Assembly: GCA_964526635.1 (NCBI GenBank)
Contig: CAZGLR010000089.1
Span: 1 to 13,804, forward strand
Direction: 5' to 3'
Length of the DNA: 13,804 nucleotides
Source: CAZGLR01 sp964526635
GTDB lineage: Bacteria > Zixibacteria > MSB-5A5 > GN15 > JAAZOE01
The notes beneath the pieces were generated by a model. That model ran no database searches and was not told the origin of the DNA. It saw only the letters and a list, made by a program, of their open reading frames with translations. Numbering within the stretch: position 1 is the first letter of the stretch; every line of letters begins with the position of its first letter. Positions 1-7,584 of this stretch are shown in pieces. The translations under genes and the position numbers were made by a program.

Positions 1-128
1 TTCGTCTTCAAGGGCGGTCCGGCTCCGGTCTGTCCGCAGGAAGGCGATGCCAATGCTGACGGCGGCATCAACGTCGGTGACGGCGTATACATTATCAACT
101 TCGTCTTCAAGGGCGGCCCGGCTCCGGT
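1..128 (+). repeat. Direct repeat encoding the FVFKGGPAP segment
   Basis: Bases 1-29 and 100-128 are the same at 28 of 29 positions; only base 18 against 117 differs. The offset of 99 bases equals 33 codons, the period of the dockerin-like repeat. This is an internal coding repeat that has stayed similar at DNA level, not a mobile or intergenic repeat. Confidence 0.8.
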
Positions 129-141
129 TTGCGGTCCGTAA
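1..141 (+). CDS. C-terminal end of a secreted protein with a dockerin-like tail (5' end outside window)
   Basis: The reading frame is open from base 1 and stops at TAA 139-141, giving the last 46 residues of a larger protein. They contain a calcium-loop motif DANADGGINVGD (residues 16-27 of the visible part) with Asp/Asn at loop positions 1, 3, 5 and 12, as in type I dockerin and EF-hand-like repeats. The phrase FVFKGGPAPVC appears before and after it, 33 residues apart, so this is the end of one repeat followed by a full second one. Such tails are common at the C-termini of secreted proteins in uncultured FCB-type bacteria and may act as a sorting or docking tag; the catalytic or binding part lies outside the window. 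The complete protein at 7585-8412 ends in the same module. No cohesin partner is visible nearby. The tail call is firm, but the function of the whole protein is unknown. Confidence 0.85.
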   Translation, partial: FVFKGGPAPVCPQEGDANADGGINVGDGVYIINFVFKGGPAPVCGP

Positions 142-185
142 GCTGTGTTTTGAGACGCTTGTAAGTTGATTTGTCCGAACTTGAT

Positions 186-209
186 CGGGTGCCCTGGGGA
201 GGGCACCCG
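186..209 (+). terminator. GC-rich hairpin downstream of the dockerin-tail gene
   Basis: A perfect 9-bp stem (186-194 with 201-209, arm CGGGTGCCC) closes a 6-base loop about 45 bases after the stop codon. No T-run follows, so alone it is not a classical intrinsic terminator. It may stabilise the 3' end or act together with the stronger hairpin at 247-279. Confidence 0.45.
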
Positions 210-246
210 GTACAAACGGTTTAGATAGAAAATTCCCCTCTTCCCC

Positions 247-287
247 AACAGGGTTTTTCCCACGCGGAAAGGCCCTGTTTTCTATTT
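247..287 (+). terminator. Rho-independent terminator
   Basis: The arms 247-260 and 266-279 form a 14-bp stem: seven Watson-Crick pairs (AACAGGG with CCCTGTT), two G:T wobbles, then five pairs (TTTCC with GGAAA) around the 5-base loop CACGC. A T-rich stretch (278-287, TTTTCTATTT) follows at once. This is the best terminator in the window and separates the upstream secreted-protein gene from the efflux operon. The rest of the gene-free region (142-461) holds the hairpin at 186-209 and a possible promoter near 435; I see no small gene or RNA in it. Confidence 0.8.
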
Positions 288-434
288 ACAACCACAGGCA
301 GGCATGTTTATCACTTCCCGGGAGTTTCTTTGCGGCCCGTTCAAAATTCATGGATATATTTTACCCGCAAGTTGAACTTTAATCGATAAGAACTGTTTTA
401 CTGGTAATGTTCGCGGAAATCCCTGAGAGGTCCG

Positions 435-440
435 TATAAT
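435..440 (+). promoter_or_regulatory. Possible -10 element for the efflux operon
   Basis: TATAAT lies 21 bases upstream of the first start codon of the adaptor gene, so transcripts would have a very short leader. No recognisable -35 hexamer sits 16-18 bases upstream (412-417 reads CGCGGA), so the call rests on one consensus hexamer and on position after a terminator. Confidence 0.3.
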
Positions 441-461
441 CACGTCTATAGTTGTGGAGAC

Positions 462-1625
462 ATGCAGGTAATGCCGTCTAAACGAATGCTTTATATAGCG
501 CTGCCAGTAGTGATCGTCGCGGTGGGATTTGTGGCGATGCTGGTTCTTCTGGGTATGCGAGAAGAGCCGCCCCGCAGGGCCACTCAGCCTCGGCCAAGAA
601 TAGTTGAGGCCAGAATTGTCGAACTAACCGATGTCCCTTCAACGATCATCGTCTACGGCCGGGTCAGCAGCGCGCAGCCGGTCGAGCTTATCAGTGAAGT
701 TACCGGTATGATAGAGCCGGGTGATATCCCTTATCAACCGGCACAGTCATTTGCTCGTGGCGATATTCTGTTAAAAATCGATGATCGCCCGACTCGTCTG
801 GCCATCAACAGCAAAAAAAGCGATCTGCTAACCGCCCTGGCCACCGTGCTTCCCGAAATCAAGGTTGATTTTCCGGGCGAATACAATGCCTGGCAGACCT
901 ATTTCGATGCTATCAGTTTCAATGATCCCCTGCCGGAGTTGCCCAAAGTCAATGACCGTAAAATTAAGCTCTTTCTATCCCGTTTTAATGTATATGGATT
1001 GTATTTTGATATTCGTGATCTTGAGATAAAGCTGGACAAGCACTATTTTCGGGCGCCGTTTGCCGGCTCGATCGTGTCGACTATTGTGCGGGTCGGTTCT
1101 ACGGCGCGGTCCGGCAACAGCCTGGGTGAAATCATCAGCCTGGAAGATCTCGAAGTGGAGGTGCCGGTGGCCGCCGATGATATCGCCTGGATAGATTTCA
1201 GTCGCCCGGTTGTTTTTACCTCCGCCGAAATGCCCGGCGAATGGACCGGCAGGATTATTCGCGTCGGCAAGAGTATCGATGAACGGACGCAGACTATTCC
1301 GGTGTTCATCTCTCTTGATATCAGCGAGACCGGGCCATTGTTTCAAGGCGCCTTTTTGCAGGCATATATCCCCGGAAAAGAGGTGCCGGATGCCATCGCT
1401 ATACCGCGTCAGGCGCTTTACAGTGATCAATATGTCTATTTGATTCATTCAGGAACACTTGAATTTCGCGAAGTCTCGGTAATCCGGAAGGAAAATGAAG
1501 AGGTGATTGTCGATGGCGGAATCGCCACCGGTGATACACTGGTTGTCGAAGTGCTTCAGGGCGTTGCCCCCGGCATGCCGGCCCAGGCATTATTCATTGA
1601 ACCTGATCGGGAGACGAGACCGTGA
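462..1625 (+). CDS. RND efflux periplasmic adaptor (membrane fusion protein, HlyD/AcrA type)
   Basis: This 387-residue protein bridges the RND permease and the TolC-type channel encoded directly downstream. An N-terminal membrane anchor is seen at about residues 9-31, with no lipobox cysteine, followed by a Pro/Arg-rich linker. The two halves of the biotinyl-lipoyl-like domain are at about 62-108 (ending GDILLKIDDRP) and 192-228 (FRAPFAGSIV and after). Between them is a short helical hairpin (about 110-190). Beta-barrel and membrane-proximal domains fill about 230-375. Length and order are normal for the family. The ATG at 462 has GGAG only 2 bases upstream; a second ATG at 471 (residue 4) is 11 bases from the same GGAG and could be the real start. 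The stop overlaps the permease GTG by 4 bases (GTGA). Substrate cannot be read from the sequence. Confidence 0.9.
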   Translation: MQVMPSKRMLYIALPVVIVAVGFVAMLVLLGMREEPPRRATQPRPRIVEARIVELTDVPSTIIVYGRVSSAQPVELISEVTGMIEPGDIPYQPAQSFARGDILLKIDDRPTRLAINSKKSDLLTALATVLPEIKVDFPGEYNAWQTYFDAISFNDPLPELPKVNDRKIKLFLSRFNVYGLYFDIRDLEIKLDKHYFRAPFAGSIVSTIVRVGSTARSGNSLGEIISLEDLEVEVPVAADDIAWIDFSRPVVFTSAEMPGEWTGRIIRVGKSIDERTQTIPVFISLDISETGPLFQGAFLQAYIPGKEVPDAIAIPRQALYSDQYVYLIHSGTLEFREVSVIRKENEEVIVDGGIATGDTLVVEVLQGVAPGMPAQALFIEPDRETRP

Positions 1626-4600
1626 AGAAAATAGTCGCCTTTTTCGTTCGGTATCCGGTCTGGGTTACAGTTTTGATGTTCAGTGTGATCGGCTATGGCC
1701 TGATCTCGCTGGGCCAGATGCGGTATTCGTTTTTCCCCGAGATTACACCCGATATCATCTTTGTTCAGGTGGCCTACCCGGGCGCGTCTCCCGAGGAAGT
1801 TGCCGAAAGTGTCGTACTCAAGGTGGAGGAGGCAATTGATGGCCTTGATGGCGTCGAGCGGGTGACGTCGGTCTCGCGGGAGAATATTGGAACCGTTACC
1901 ATTGAAATCACCAGTGATGCCGAACTCGATAAAGTACTGACCGATGTTAAAAACGCAGTAGACCGGATTAATTCGTTTCCTGAAGATGCCGAAAAGCCGG
2001 TCATTTATGAACAGGCGTTCCGGCAGCGGGCGCTGACGATTGTACTTCATGGTGAGACCGATTTATATAATCTCAAATACATTGCCGATGATTTACGGGA
2101 CCGTCTTCTGGCAACACCGGAGATTTCGCAGGTCGAACTGGAGGGGTTGCCGGGTCTCGAATTTTCGATAGAGGTCTCAGAGGCCGATCTTCGTCGCTTT
2201 AATCTCACTTTCAGCGAAATAACCGCAGCGGTACGTCAGGCCAATATAAATATCTCCGGCGGCAAATTTGATACCCGAGACGAGGAAGTACTCATCCGCG
2301 CCTGGGGCCGTGATTATGATGCCAGCGGACTGCTTGATATACCTATTCGCGGCAATGATGATGGTACAATCGTCTATCTGCGTGACGTGGCTGCGATTGA
2401 AGAAAAATGGGAAGATATCCCCGATAAGAGATATTTCGACGGTAAATCATCGGTGGCGATGGCTGTCGATCAAACCGAGAGCGAGGATATCATAGCTGTC
2501 GCTGATAAAGCTCGTGAGATCGTTGGGGATTTCAATGATGAACACACGACAGTAACGGCAACGGTCATAGATGATCGCACCAAGCCGCTGCGTCAGCGTC
2601 TTGAATTGTTGACAAAAAACGGTGTGATCGGTCTGCTGCTGATTGTCGTGTTGCTCGGATTCTTCCTGAATTTGCGTATATCCTTCTGGGTGGCGGTTGC
2701 GATACCGTTTTCATTCGCCGGCATGTTCATCGTAGCCAACCTGGTGGGCATTACCATTAATGTAATCTCTCTGTTTGGCATGATAATCGTAGTGGGCATA
2801 TTAGTTGATGATGCCATCGTTGTGGCAGAGAATATTTTCGCCCACTATGAAAAAGGAAAACCGGCGCTCACGGCGGCAATCGATGGCACCATGGAGGTTA
2901 TTGCGCCGGTGACGACGTCGGTGTTGACCACGGTTATTGCCTTTATGCCGTTTTTCTTCCTCGAGGGTTTTCTGGGTAAGATTATCTGGCATATGGCGCT
3001 GGTGGTCGTGTTTTCGCTGCTGTTTTCGCTGGTGGAGGCCTTCTTAATTCTTCCGTCGCATCTGGCGCATTCGAAGGGACTTCATCCTCATAAAAAAGAC
3101 CCCAAGCTGCGCAAAAAGATCGAGGGCATGATCAATTACCTGACTCATAAGATCTATGCACCATCGTTGCGCTGGTCGCTTAATCATAAATGGATCACTA
3201 TCGCCACGCCGATTGCATTTGTGCTGCTGACTATCGGACTTGTCGGCGGGGGGATTATCGGGGTCACGTTCTTTCCGTTTATCGATGGCGACACCCTGCC
3301 GGTAAACATTTCGCTTGTGGCTGGTCGGCAGGAGGCGACGACCGATTCGGTGCTGGCCAGAATCGAACGGGTGGCCTATGATTTAAATGAAGAACTGAAG
3401 GAAAAGCGGCTTGATGGCAATGATGTTATAACCAGTATCATCCGTGAAGTCGGGTCCAATGATTTCGGCGAATCGGGCGGGCATACCGGCCGACTAACCC
3501 TGCAATTGCTCGACGGTGAAGCCCGCAATCTGGACAGCTATGTTATCGCCAATCGTCTGCGCGAGATGGTCGGGCCGATTCCTGAGGCGCAGAAGATAAC
3601 GTTTGGGCGCGCCAGTCGTTTCGGCAAACCGGTGTCGGTCAGCCTGCTTGGCAAGGATTTCGTTGAGCTCGATAAAGCCCGCGATTTACTTATTGCGGAG
3701 TTGGAAAATTTTTCGTCTCTCAAAGATATCACTGACTCCGACGTCGAGGGAAGGCGAGAGATAGATATCAAATTGAATCCGAAGGCGTATGCGCTGGGTC
3801 TTACGTTACAGGAAATTGCCGGCCAGGTCCGCCAGGGATTTTTCGGACAGGAAATTCAACGGATTCAACGCGGCCGCGATGAAATCCGCGTCTGGGTGCG
3901 GTATCGCCCCGAAGATCGTCAGGCGCTTGGTTTCCTCGACCGCATGCGAATACGAACTCCGGCCGGTCAGGAGTATCCGTTCAGCGAACTGGCCGATTAT
4001 TCCATCGAGCGGGGTATTACATCCATCAATCGGCTGGATCGACAGCAGGAAATTCGAGTCGAGGCTGATCTGACGGATTTTAACGATGATCTCCCGCCGA
4101 TAATCGAAGCAATTCGCGAAGACGTATTACCGGGCATACTGGCCCAGGTATCGGGCGTGACGGTATCATTCGAGGGTCAGTCGCGAGATCAGGAAAAAGT
4201 CTCGCGGTCAATGCGCCAGGCGTTTCCGCTGGCCTTGTTCGGTATGTTAATTTTGATCATTCTGGTTTTCCGTTCGTATGCCCAGGCTCTGATTATCTTT
4301 TCGCTAATCCCTATCGGGATTCTGGGGGCTGTCTGGGGACATGGAATACAGGGTATACAGGTGAATATTCTGTCACTGTATGGTATTATCGCCCTGTCCG
4401 GGATCATTATCAACGACAGTATCGTGCTGGTTGATCAGATAAACAGAAATCTGCGCGACGGACAGAAGGTATACGACGCCGTCTTCAACGCCGGACTATC
4501 CCGCTTGCGGCCAATACTGCTGACCACGCTGACCACCGCCTTCGGTCTGGCTCCACTTATTTTCGAAACCAGCCGTCAGGCCCAGTTTTTGATTCCGATG

Positions 4601-4792
4601 GCGGTATCGGTAGCCTATGGCCTGCTGTTCGGGACCTTTATTCTACTGATGATTCTGCCGGCGTCATTTTTGGTCCTCAACCGGATACGAGTGCTGATTG
4701 GAAATCTTTTTGCGTCCGCGAAGCTAAGTCCGGAATACGTTGAACCGGCGGTTAGGGAAGTAAAACGCCCAGCCCTCGAATACGGAGAATAG
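1622..4792 (+). CDS. RND efflux permease (AcrB/MMPL superfamily, HAE-type)
   Basis: This is a 1056-residue inner-membrane proton antiporter, the usual full length for the family. TM1 is at about residues 10-31, a large periplasmic loop follows to about 333, TM2-6 are at about 334-480, TM7 at about 524-548, then the second loop and TM8-12 from about 868. The proton-relay Asp pair D396-D397 is present in TM4 (GILVDDAIVV). The TM10 position equivalent to AcrB Lys940 reads N931-D932 (GIIINDSIVLVD), a variant seen in some lineages. No heavy-metal (CusA/CzcA) signature was recognised, so a drug or amphiphile exporter is more likely than a metal pump. The start is GTG, with GGGAG 8 bases upstream, overlapping the adaptor stop. 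The outer-membrane channel starts 6 bases after the stop, so the three genes form one operon and one complex. Confidence 0.95.
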   Translation: MKKIVAFFVRYPVWVTVLMFSVIGYGLISLGQMRYSFFPEITPDIIFVQVAYPGASPEEVAESVVLKVEEAIDGLDGVERVTSVSRENIGTVTIEITSDAELDKVLTDVKNAVDRINSFPEDAEKPVIYEQAFRQRALTIVLHGETDLYNLKYIADDLRDRLLATPEISQVELEGLPGLEFSIEVSEADLRRFNLTFSEITAAVRQANINISGGKFDTRDEEVLIRAWGRDYDASGLLDIPIRGNDDGTIVYLRDVAAIEEKWEDIPDKRYFDGKSSVAMAVDQTESEDIIAVADKAREIVGDFNDEHTTVTATVIDDRTKPLRQRLELLTKNGVIGLLLIVVLLGFFLNLRISFWVAVAIPFSFAGMFIVANLVGITINVISLFGMIIVVGILVDDAIVVAENIFAHYEKGKPALTAAIDGTMEVIAPVTTSVLTTVIAFMPFFFLEGFLGKIIWHMALVVVFSLLFSLVEAFLILPSHLAHSKGLHPHKKDPKLRKKIEGMINYLTHKIYAPSLRWSLNHKWITIATPIAFVLLTIGLVGGGIIGVTFFPFIDGDTLPVNISLVAGRQEATTDSVLARIERVAYDLNEELKEKRLDGNDVITSIIREVGSNDFGESGGHTGRLTLQLLDGEARNLDSYVIANRLREMVGPIPEAQKITFGRASRFGKPVSVSLLGKDFVELDKARDLLIAELENFSSLKDITDSDVEGRREIDIKLNPKAYALGLTLQEIAGQVRQGFFGQEIQRIQRGRDEIRVWVRYRPEDRQALGFLDRMRIRTPAGQEYPFSELADYSIERGITSINRLDRQQEIRVEADLTDFNDDLPPIIEAIREDVLPGILAQVSGVTVSFEGQSRDQEKVSRSMRQAFPLALFGMLILIILVFRSYAQALIIFSLIPIGILGAVWGHGIQGIQVNILSLYGIIALSGIIINDSIVLVDQINRNLRDGQKVYDAVFNAGLSRLRPILLTTLTTAFGLAPLIFETSRQAQFLIPMAVSVAYGLLFGTFILLMILPASFLVLNRIRVLIGNLFASAKLSPEYVEPAVREVKRPALEYGE

Positions 4793-4798
4793 AATATC

Positions 4799-6139
4799 GT
4801 GCGATACGTCTTGTTTTTGTACATCCTGATTGCGATAGCAATATTTGCAAATGGTTCTCACGCGTACGCGCAGCAGAGTGAACGTCCCCTGACGGTTGAT
4901 GATGTTATCCGGATCGGCCTTGAAAACAATTTCGACATCCGTATTGCCCGCAATGAAGCGGATATAGCACGCCGAAATCGCGGGCTGGGGACTGCCGAAT
5001 TCCTGCCTCGACTGGATATTACGGGGAGATATGATTTTACTGATTCAGAGGTGGAGACAACATCGCCGTTTTCCTTCGGCGACTCGCAGGCTGAAGACTG
5101 GCGGGGCGGAATATCTCTTGACTGGACGATTTTCGATGGCTTCAGGATGTTTGCCGACAGGCAGCGCTTCAACCAGTTAGCCCGTCTGGGTCAGGCTCAG
5201 GCACAGTCTCAGATCGAAGAATCGGTGGTCCAGATTGCATCAGCGTTCTTCAATATGGTACAACAGCAACAACTGCTGGATGTGGCAGAGACGTCTATGG
5301 AAATTTCAAAAGGCCGTCTGGATCGTGAAGCCATCCGAAACGAACTGGGTGGAGCGTCATCGACCGATCTGTTGGAAGCCCGGGTCGCCTACAATACCGA
5401 TCGGGCGGCCTATCTCAATCAGGAATTGAACCTCAGTACGGCCCGGCAGGATCTGAATATATTGCTGGGGCGGATGCCGTCGGATGCTTTGGCTGTCGAA
5501 AAGGTTATTGCCGTCGATGATATCCCCTGGTCACGGGAAGAATTAACGCGGCAATCCACCGAGCGCAACAGCCGCATTCTTGCGGCCCGTTTTACCGAGC
5601 TTGCCGCTGATCGGGCAGTTGATATCGAAGAGGCGGCCTTCTGGCCCAGCCTGTCACTTTCCACCGCATATCAACTGACTGACCGGACACTGATGCGCCC
5701 GGATACGGGCGGGGTCGGAGTGCCGGATATTGTCACCGAGGAGGGACAATGGACGGTCGGAGTGAATGTGACCTTCAATATCTTCAATGGTCTCCGTGAC
5801 CGGATCGCACTGCAAAACGCCAGAGTGGAACACCGCAATGCTCGTCTTCGTCTCCGGGACACTGAATTACAGGTGACCGGCGATGTTGAAGAGAAATACG
5901 AGACATTTAAAAAGCGACTCGAAATAATCGAGCTCGAACGCGAGAATGTCGAGGCCGCGCAGCGCAATCTGGAACTCGAGCAGGAACGGTTCAATCTGGG
6001 TGGCAGTTCATCGCTGGATTTTCGCGATGCCCAGGAAAATTATATTCAAGCCGAGACGGCCTTGATTTCGGCCCGCTATCAAGCCCGGATTGCACTCCTT
6101 GAAATCGAGCAGTTGATCGGGGTCCTGCCGACGCAATAA
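4799..6139 (+). CDS. TolC-family outer membrane efflux channel
   Basis: This 446-residue protein provides the exit duct of the tripartite pump encoded upstream. An N-terminal signal peptide (hydrophobic residues about 3-18, likely cleavage after AYA at 24) is followed by two homologous halves of the outer-membrane efflux protein family. The first starts LTVDDVIRIGLENN and the second begins around the RNSRILAARF segment (about 255-265). Each half has long polar and amphipathic helices with Gln/Glu/Ala-rich stretches and a beta-strand pair such as LDITGRYDF. The segment NLGGSSSLDFRDAQENY near 400-415 matches the usual C-terminal helix of the family. The GTG start has GGAG 11 bases upstream, inside the end of the permease gene. 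Length is normal. The gap to the next gene is 59 bases without an obvious terminator. Confidence 0.92.
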   Translation: MRYVLFLYILIAIAIFANGSHAYAQQSERPLTVDDVIRIGLENNFDIRIARNEADIARRNRGLGTAEFLPRLDITGRYDFTDSEVETTSPFSFGDSQAEDWRGGISLDWTIFDGFRMFADRQRFNQLARLGQAQAQSQIEESVVQIASAFFNMVQQQQLLDVAETSMEISKGRLDREAIRNELGGASSTDLLEARVAYNTDRAAYLNQELNLSTARQDLNILLGRMPSDALAVEKVIAVDDIPWSREELTRQSTERNSRILAARFTELAADRAVDIEEAAFWPSLSLSTAYQLTDRTLMRPDTGGVGVPDIVTEEGQWTVGVNVTFNIFNGLRDRIALQNARVEHRNARLRLRDTELQVTGDVEEKYETFKKRLEIIELERENVEAAQRNLELEQERFNLGGSSSLDFRDAQENYIQAETALISARYQARIALLEIEQLIGVLPTQ

Positions 6140-6198
6140 TCCGCTAATCGTCATTTAAGCCTTGCTCCGGCACCGTCTTTGTTATTCAATAAAGAGGT

Positions 6199-7500
6199 AT
6201 GTCGGGATATAATCTGATCAGTCTGGCCGGGTTGATCGTGCTTCTGGGGCTGCTCTGGCTGATCTCGGCCCATCGCAGCGCGATTAACTGGCGCGTCGTC
6301 GTCTGGGGCATCGGGTTGCAGCTTTTCATGGCGCTGATCATCTTTGTTTTTCCCTTCGGAACTAAAATCTTCTGGTTTGTTAACAACGTTGTTGTGGCCA
6401 TGCTCGATTCGGCCAATGCGGGCGCGGTCTTTGTCTTTGGCCCGCTGGCGATCCCGCCCGGCGGTGGGCAGGGCGACAAGTCGCTGGGATTTATACTGGC
6501 TTTTCAGGCGTTGCCGACAATTGTCTTTTTTTCAGCCCTGATGGCGATTTTGTATTTTTATGGCATCATGCCGCGAATTATCCGGCTGTTTTCATGGGTG
6601 TTTTCAAAACTGATGCGCATCTCCGGTGCGGAATCATTATGTGCCGCCAGTAATATTTTTGTCGGGGTGGAATCCGCCCTGACCGTGAAACCTTACCTGG
6701 AACGGATGACCCGTTCGGAGTTGTGTACAGTGCTGGCGGCGGGGATGGCGACTGTTTCATCGAATGTTTTGGCTGTTTATGTTTACAGCCTGCAGGGGAC
6801 GTTTCCCTCAATTGCCGGTCACCTGGTGACAGCATCGTTTTTATCCGCGCCGGCAGCGCTGGCGGCATCGAAGATGCTGATGCCGGAAACCGAATCGCCG
6901 GAGACGATGGGCCTCGTTGTTGACCCCTATTATGAAAAGGACAAAACACTCTTTGAGACAATCATCACCGGGGCCAATGCCGGTGTAAAGCTCATTGTCG
7001 GGATTGTCGCACTGCTTCTGGCGGTGCTGGGTTTGGTGGCGCTTTTTGATTTGCTGCTTAATACGGCGGGGGTATGGCTGGGCGGTCTGTTCGGCTATGA
7101 GCTCGACTGGTCGCTGCGTAGTATTCTGGGCATACTTTTCTATCCCGTGGCGTTGTTGCTGGGTATTCCGCCGGCCGATGCCGGAGTCGCGGCGCAGATT
7201 ATCGGCGAACGTTTGATTGTCACCGAATTGACCGCATACCAGGATCTCAATACCGCCCTGTCTGAAGGCCAATTAGTGTATGAACGTACTCCGGTGATCA
7301 TCACCTATGCCCTCTGCGGATTCGCTCATCTGGCCTCGCTGGCGATCTTCGTCGGCGGCGTGGCGGCCATTGCTCCAAAGAAGCGGGAAGTGCTGGCCCG
7401 GGTTGGTATCCGGGCGCTGGTGGCGGCGACATTCGCCTGCCTGCTGACCGCCTCTGTCGCCGGGATATTCTATTCCGGGACATCGCTGCTTCTCAAGTAA
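6199..7500 (+). CDS. Concentrative nucleoside transporter (CNT/NupC family), variant binding site
   Basis: This 433-residue inner-membrane protein, with about ten hydrophobic segments, has the family layout: N-terminal CNT domain (about 10-85), Gate/nucleoside-recognition region (about 100-200) and C-terminal CNT domain (about 210-430). Family landmarks are present: GAESLCAASNIFVG at 143-156, PYL at 165-167, E343 in GERLIVTELTAY and the ALCGFA helix at 371. It should import nucleosides or related molecules with H+ or Na+. Two ligand-binding motifs differ from the classical ones: GQTEAPL or GQTESPL reads GVESAL (156-161, one residue shorter), and the GFAN Asn is His377. Substrate range may therefore differ. 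The ATG has AGAGG only 1 base upstream, an unusually tight spacing, so the start is somewhat uncertain. It may be read through from the efflux operon or have its own promoter. Confidence 0.88.
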   Translation: MSGYNLISLAGLIVLLGLLWLISAHRSAINWRVVVWGIGLQLFMALIIFVFPFGTKIFWFVNNVVVAMLDSANAGAVFVFGPLAIPPGGGQGDKSLGFILAFQALPTIVFFSALMAILYFYGIMPRIIRLFSWVFSKLMRISGAESLCAASNIFVGVESALTVKPYLERMTRSELCTVLAAGMATVSSNVLAVYVYSLQGTFPSIAGHLVTASFLSAPAALAASKMLMPETESPETMGLVVDPYYEKDKTLFETIITGANAGVKLIVGIVALLLAVLGLVALFDLLLNTAGVWLGGLFGYELDWSLRSILGILFYPVALLLGIPPADAGVAAQIIGERLIVTELTAYQDLNTALSEGQLVYERTPVIITYALCGFAHLASLAIFVGGVAAIAPKKREVLARVGIRALVAATFACLLTASVAGIFYSGTSLLLK

Positions 7501-7571
7501 TAAATCTATCGCATAATTATCATGATTCCGTATATTAATAGTAGATGCCATTCGGCGTTCTGATACAATTC

Positions 7572-7577
7572 AGGAGG
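7572..7577 (+). promoter_or_regulatory. Strong ribosome binding site for the secreted dockerin-tail protein
   Basis: AGGAGG lies 7 bases upstream of the ATG at 7585. It is the best Shine-Dalgarno in the window, suggesting efficient translation. The 84-base gap before it is AT-rich and could hold a promoter, but I cannot point to a clear -35/-10 pair. Confidence 0.8.
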
Positions 7578-7584
7578 TTTCCAC

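Noticed and set aside
372..400. TTGAAC with GTTTTA as a promoter pair upstream of the efflux operon
   Set aside because: The -10 candidate matches poorly; it was not strong enough to list.
142..461. Possible riboswitch or small RNA in the 320-base gap
   Set aside because: Apart from the two hairpins I could not find a conserved riboswitch-like core or further paired structure.
975..1448. 157-codon - strand open frame inside the adaptor gene
   Set aside because: Antisense to a well-supported adaptor in an intact operon; composition does not look like a folded protein.
1556..2050. 164-codon - strand open frame across the adaptor/permease junction
   Set aside because: Antisense to conserved RND sequence; no motif.
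6841..7272. 143-codon - strand open frame in the nucleoside transporter
   Set aside because: Gln/Arg-rich shadow of a hydrophobic gene, no signal of its own.
7531..7536. TATATT as a -10 for the secreted dockerin-tail gene
   Set aside because: The region is AT-rich so such hexamers are expected, and no -35 lies at a suitable distance.
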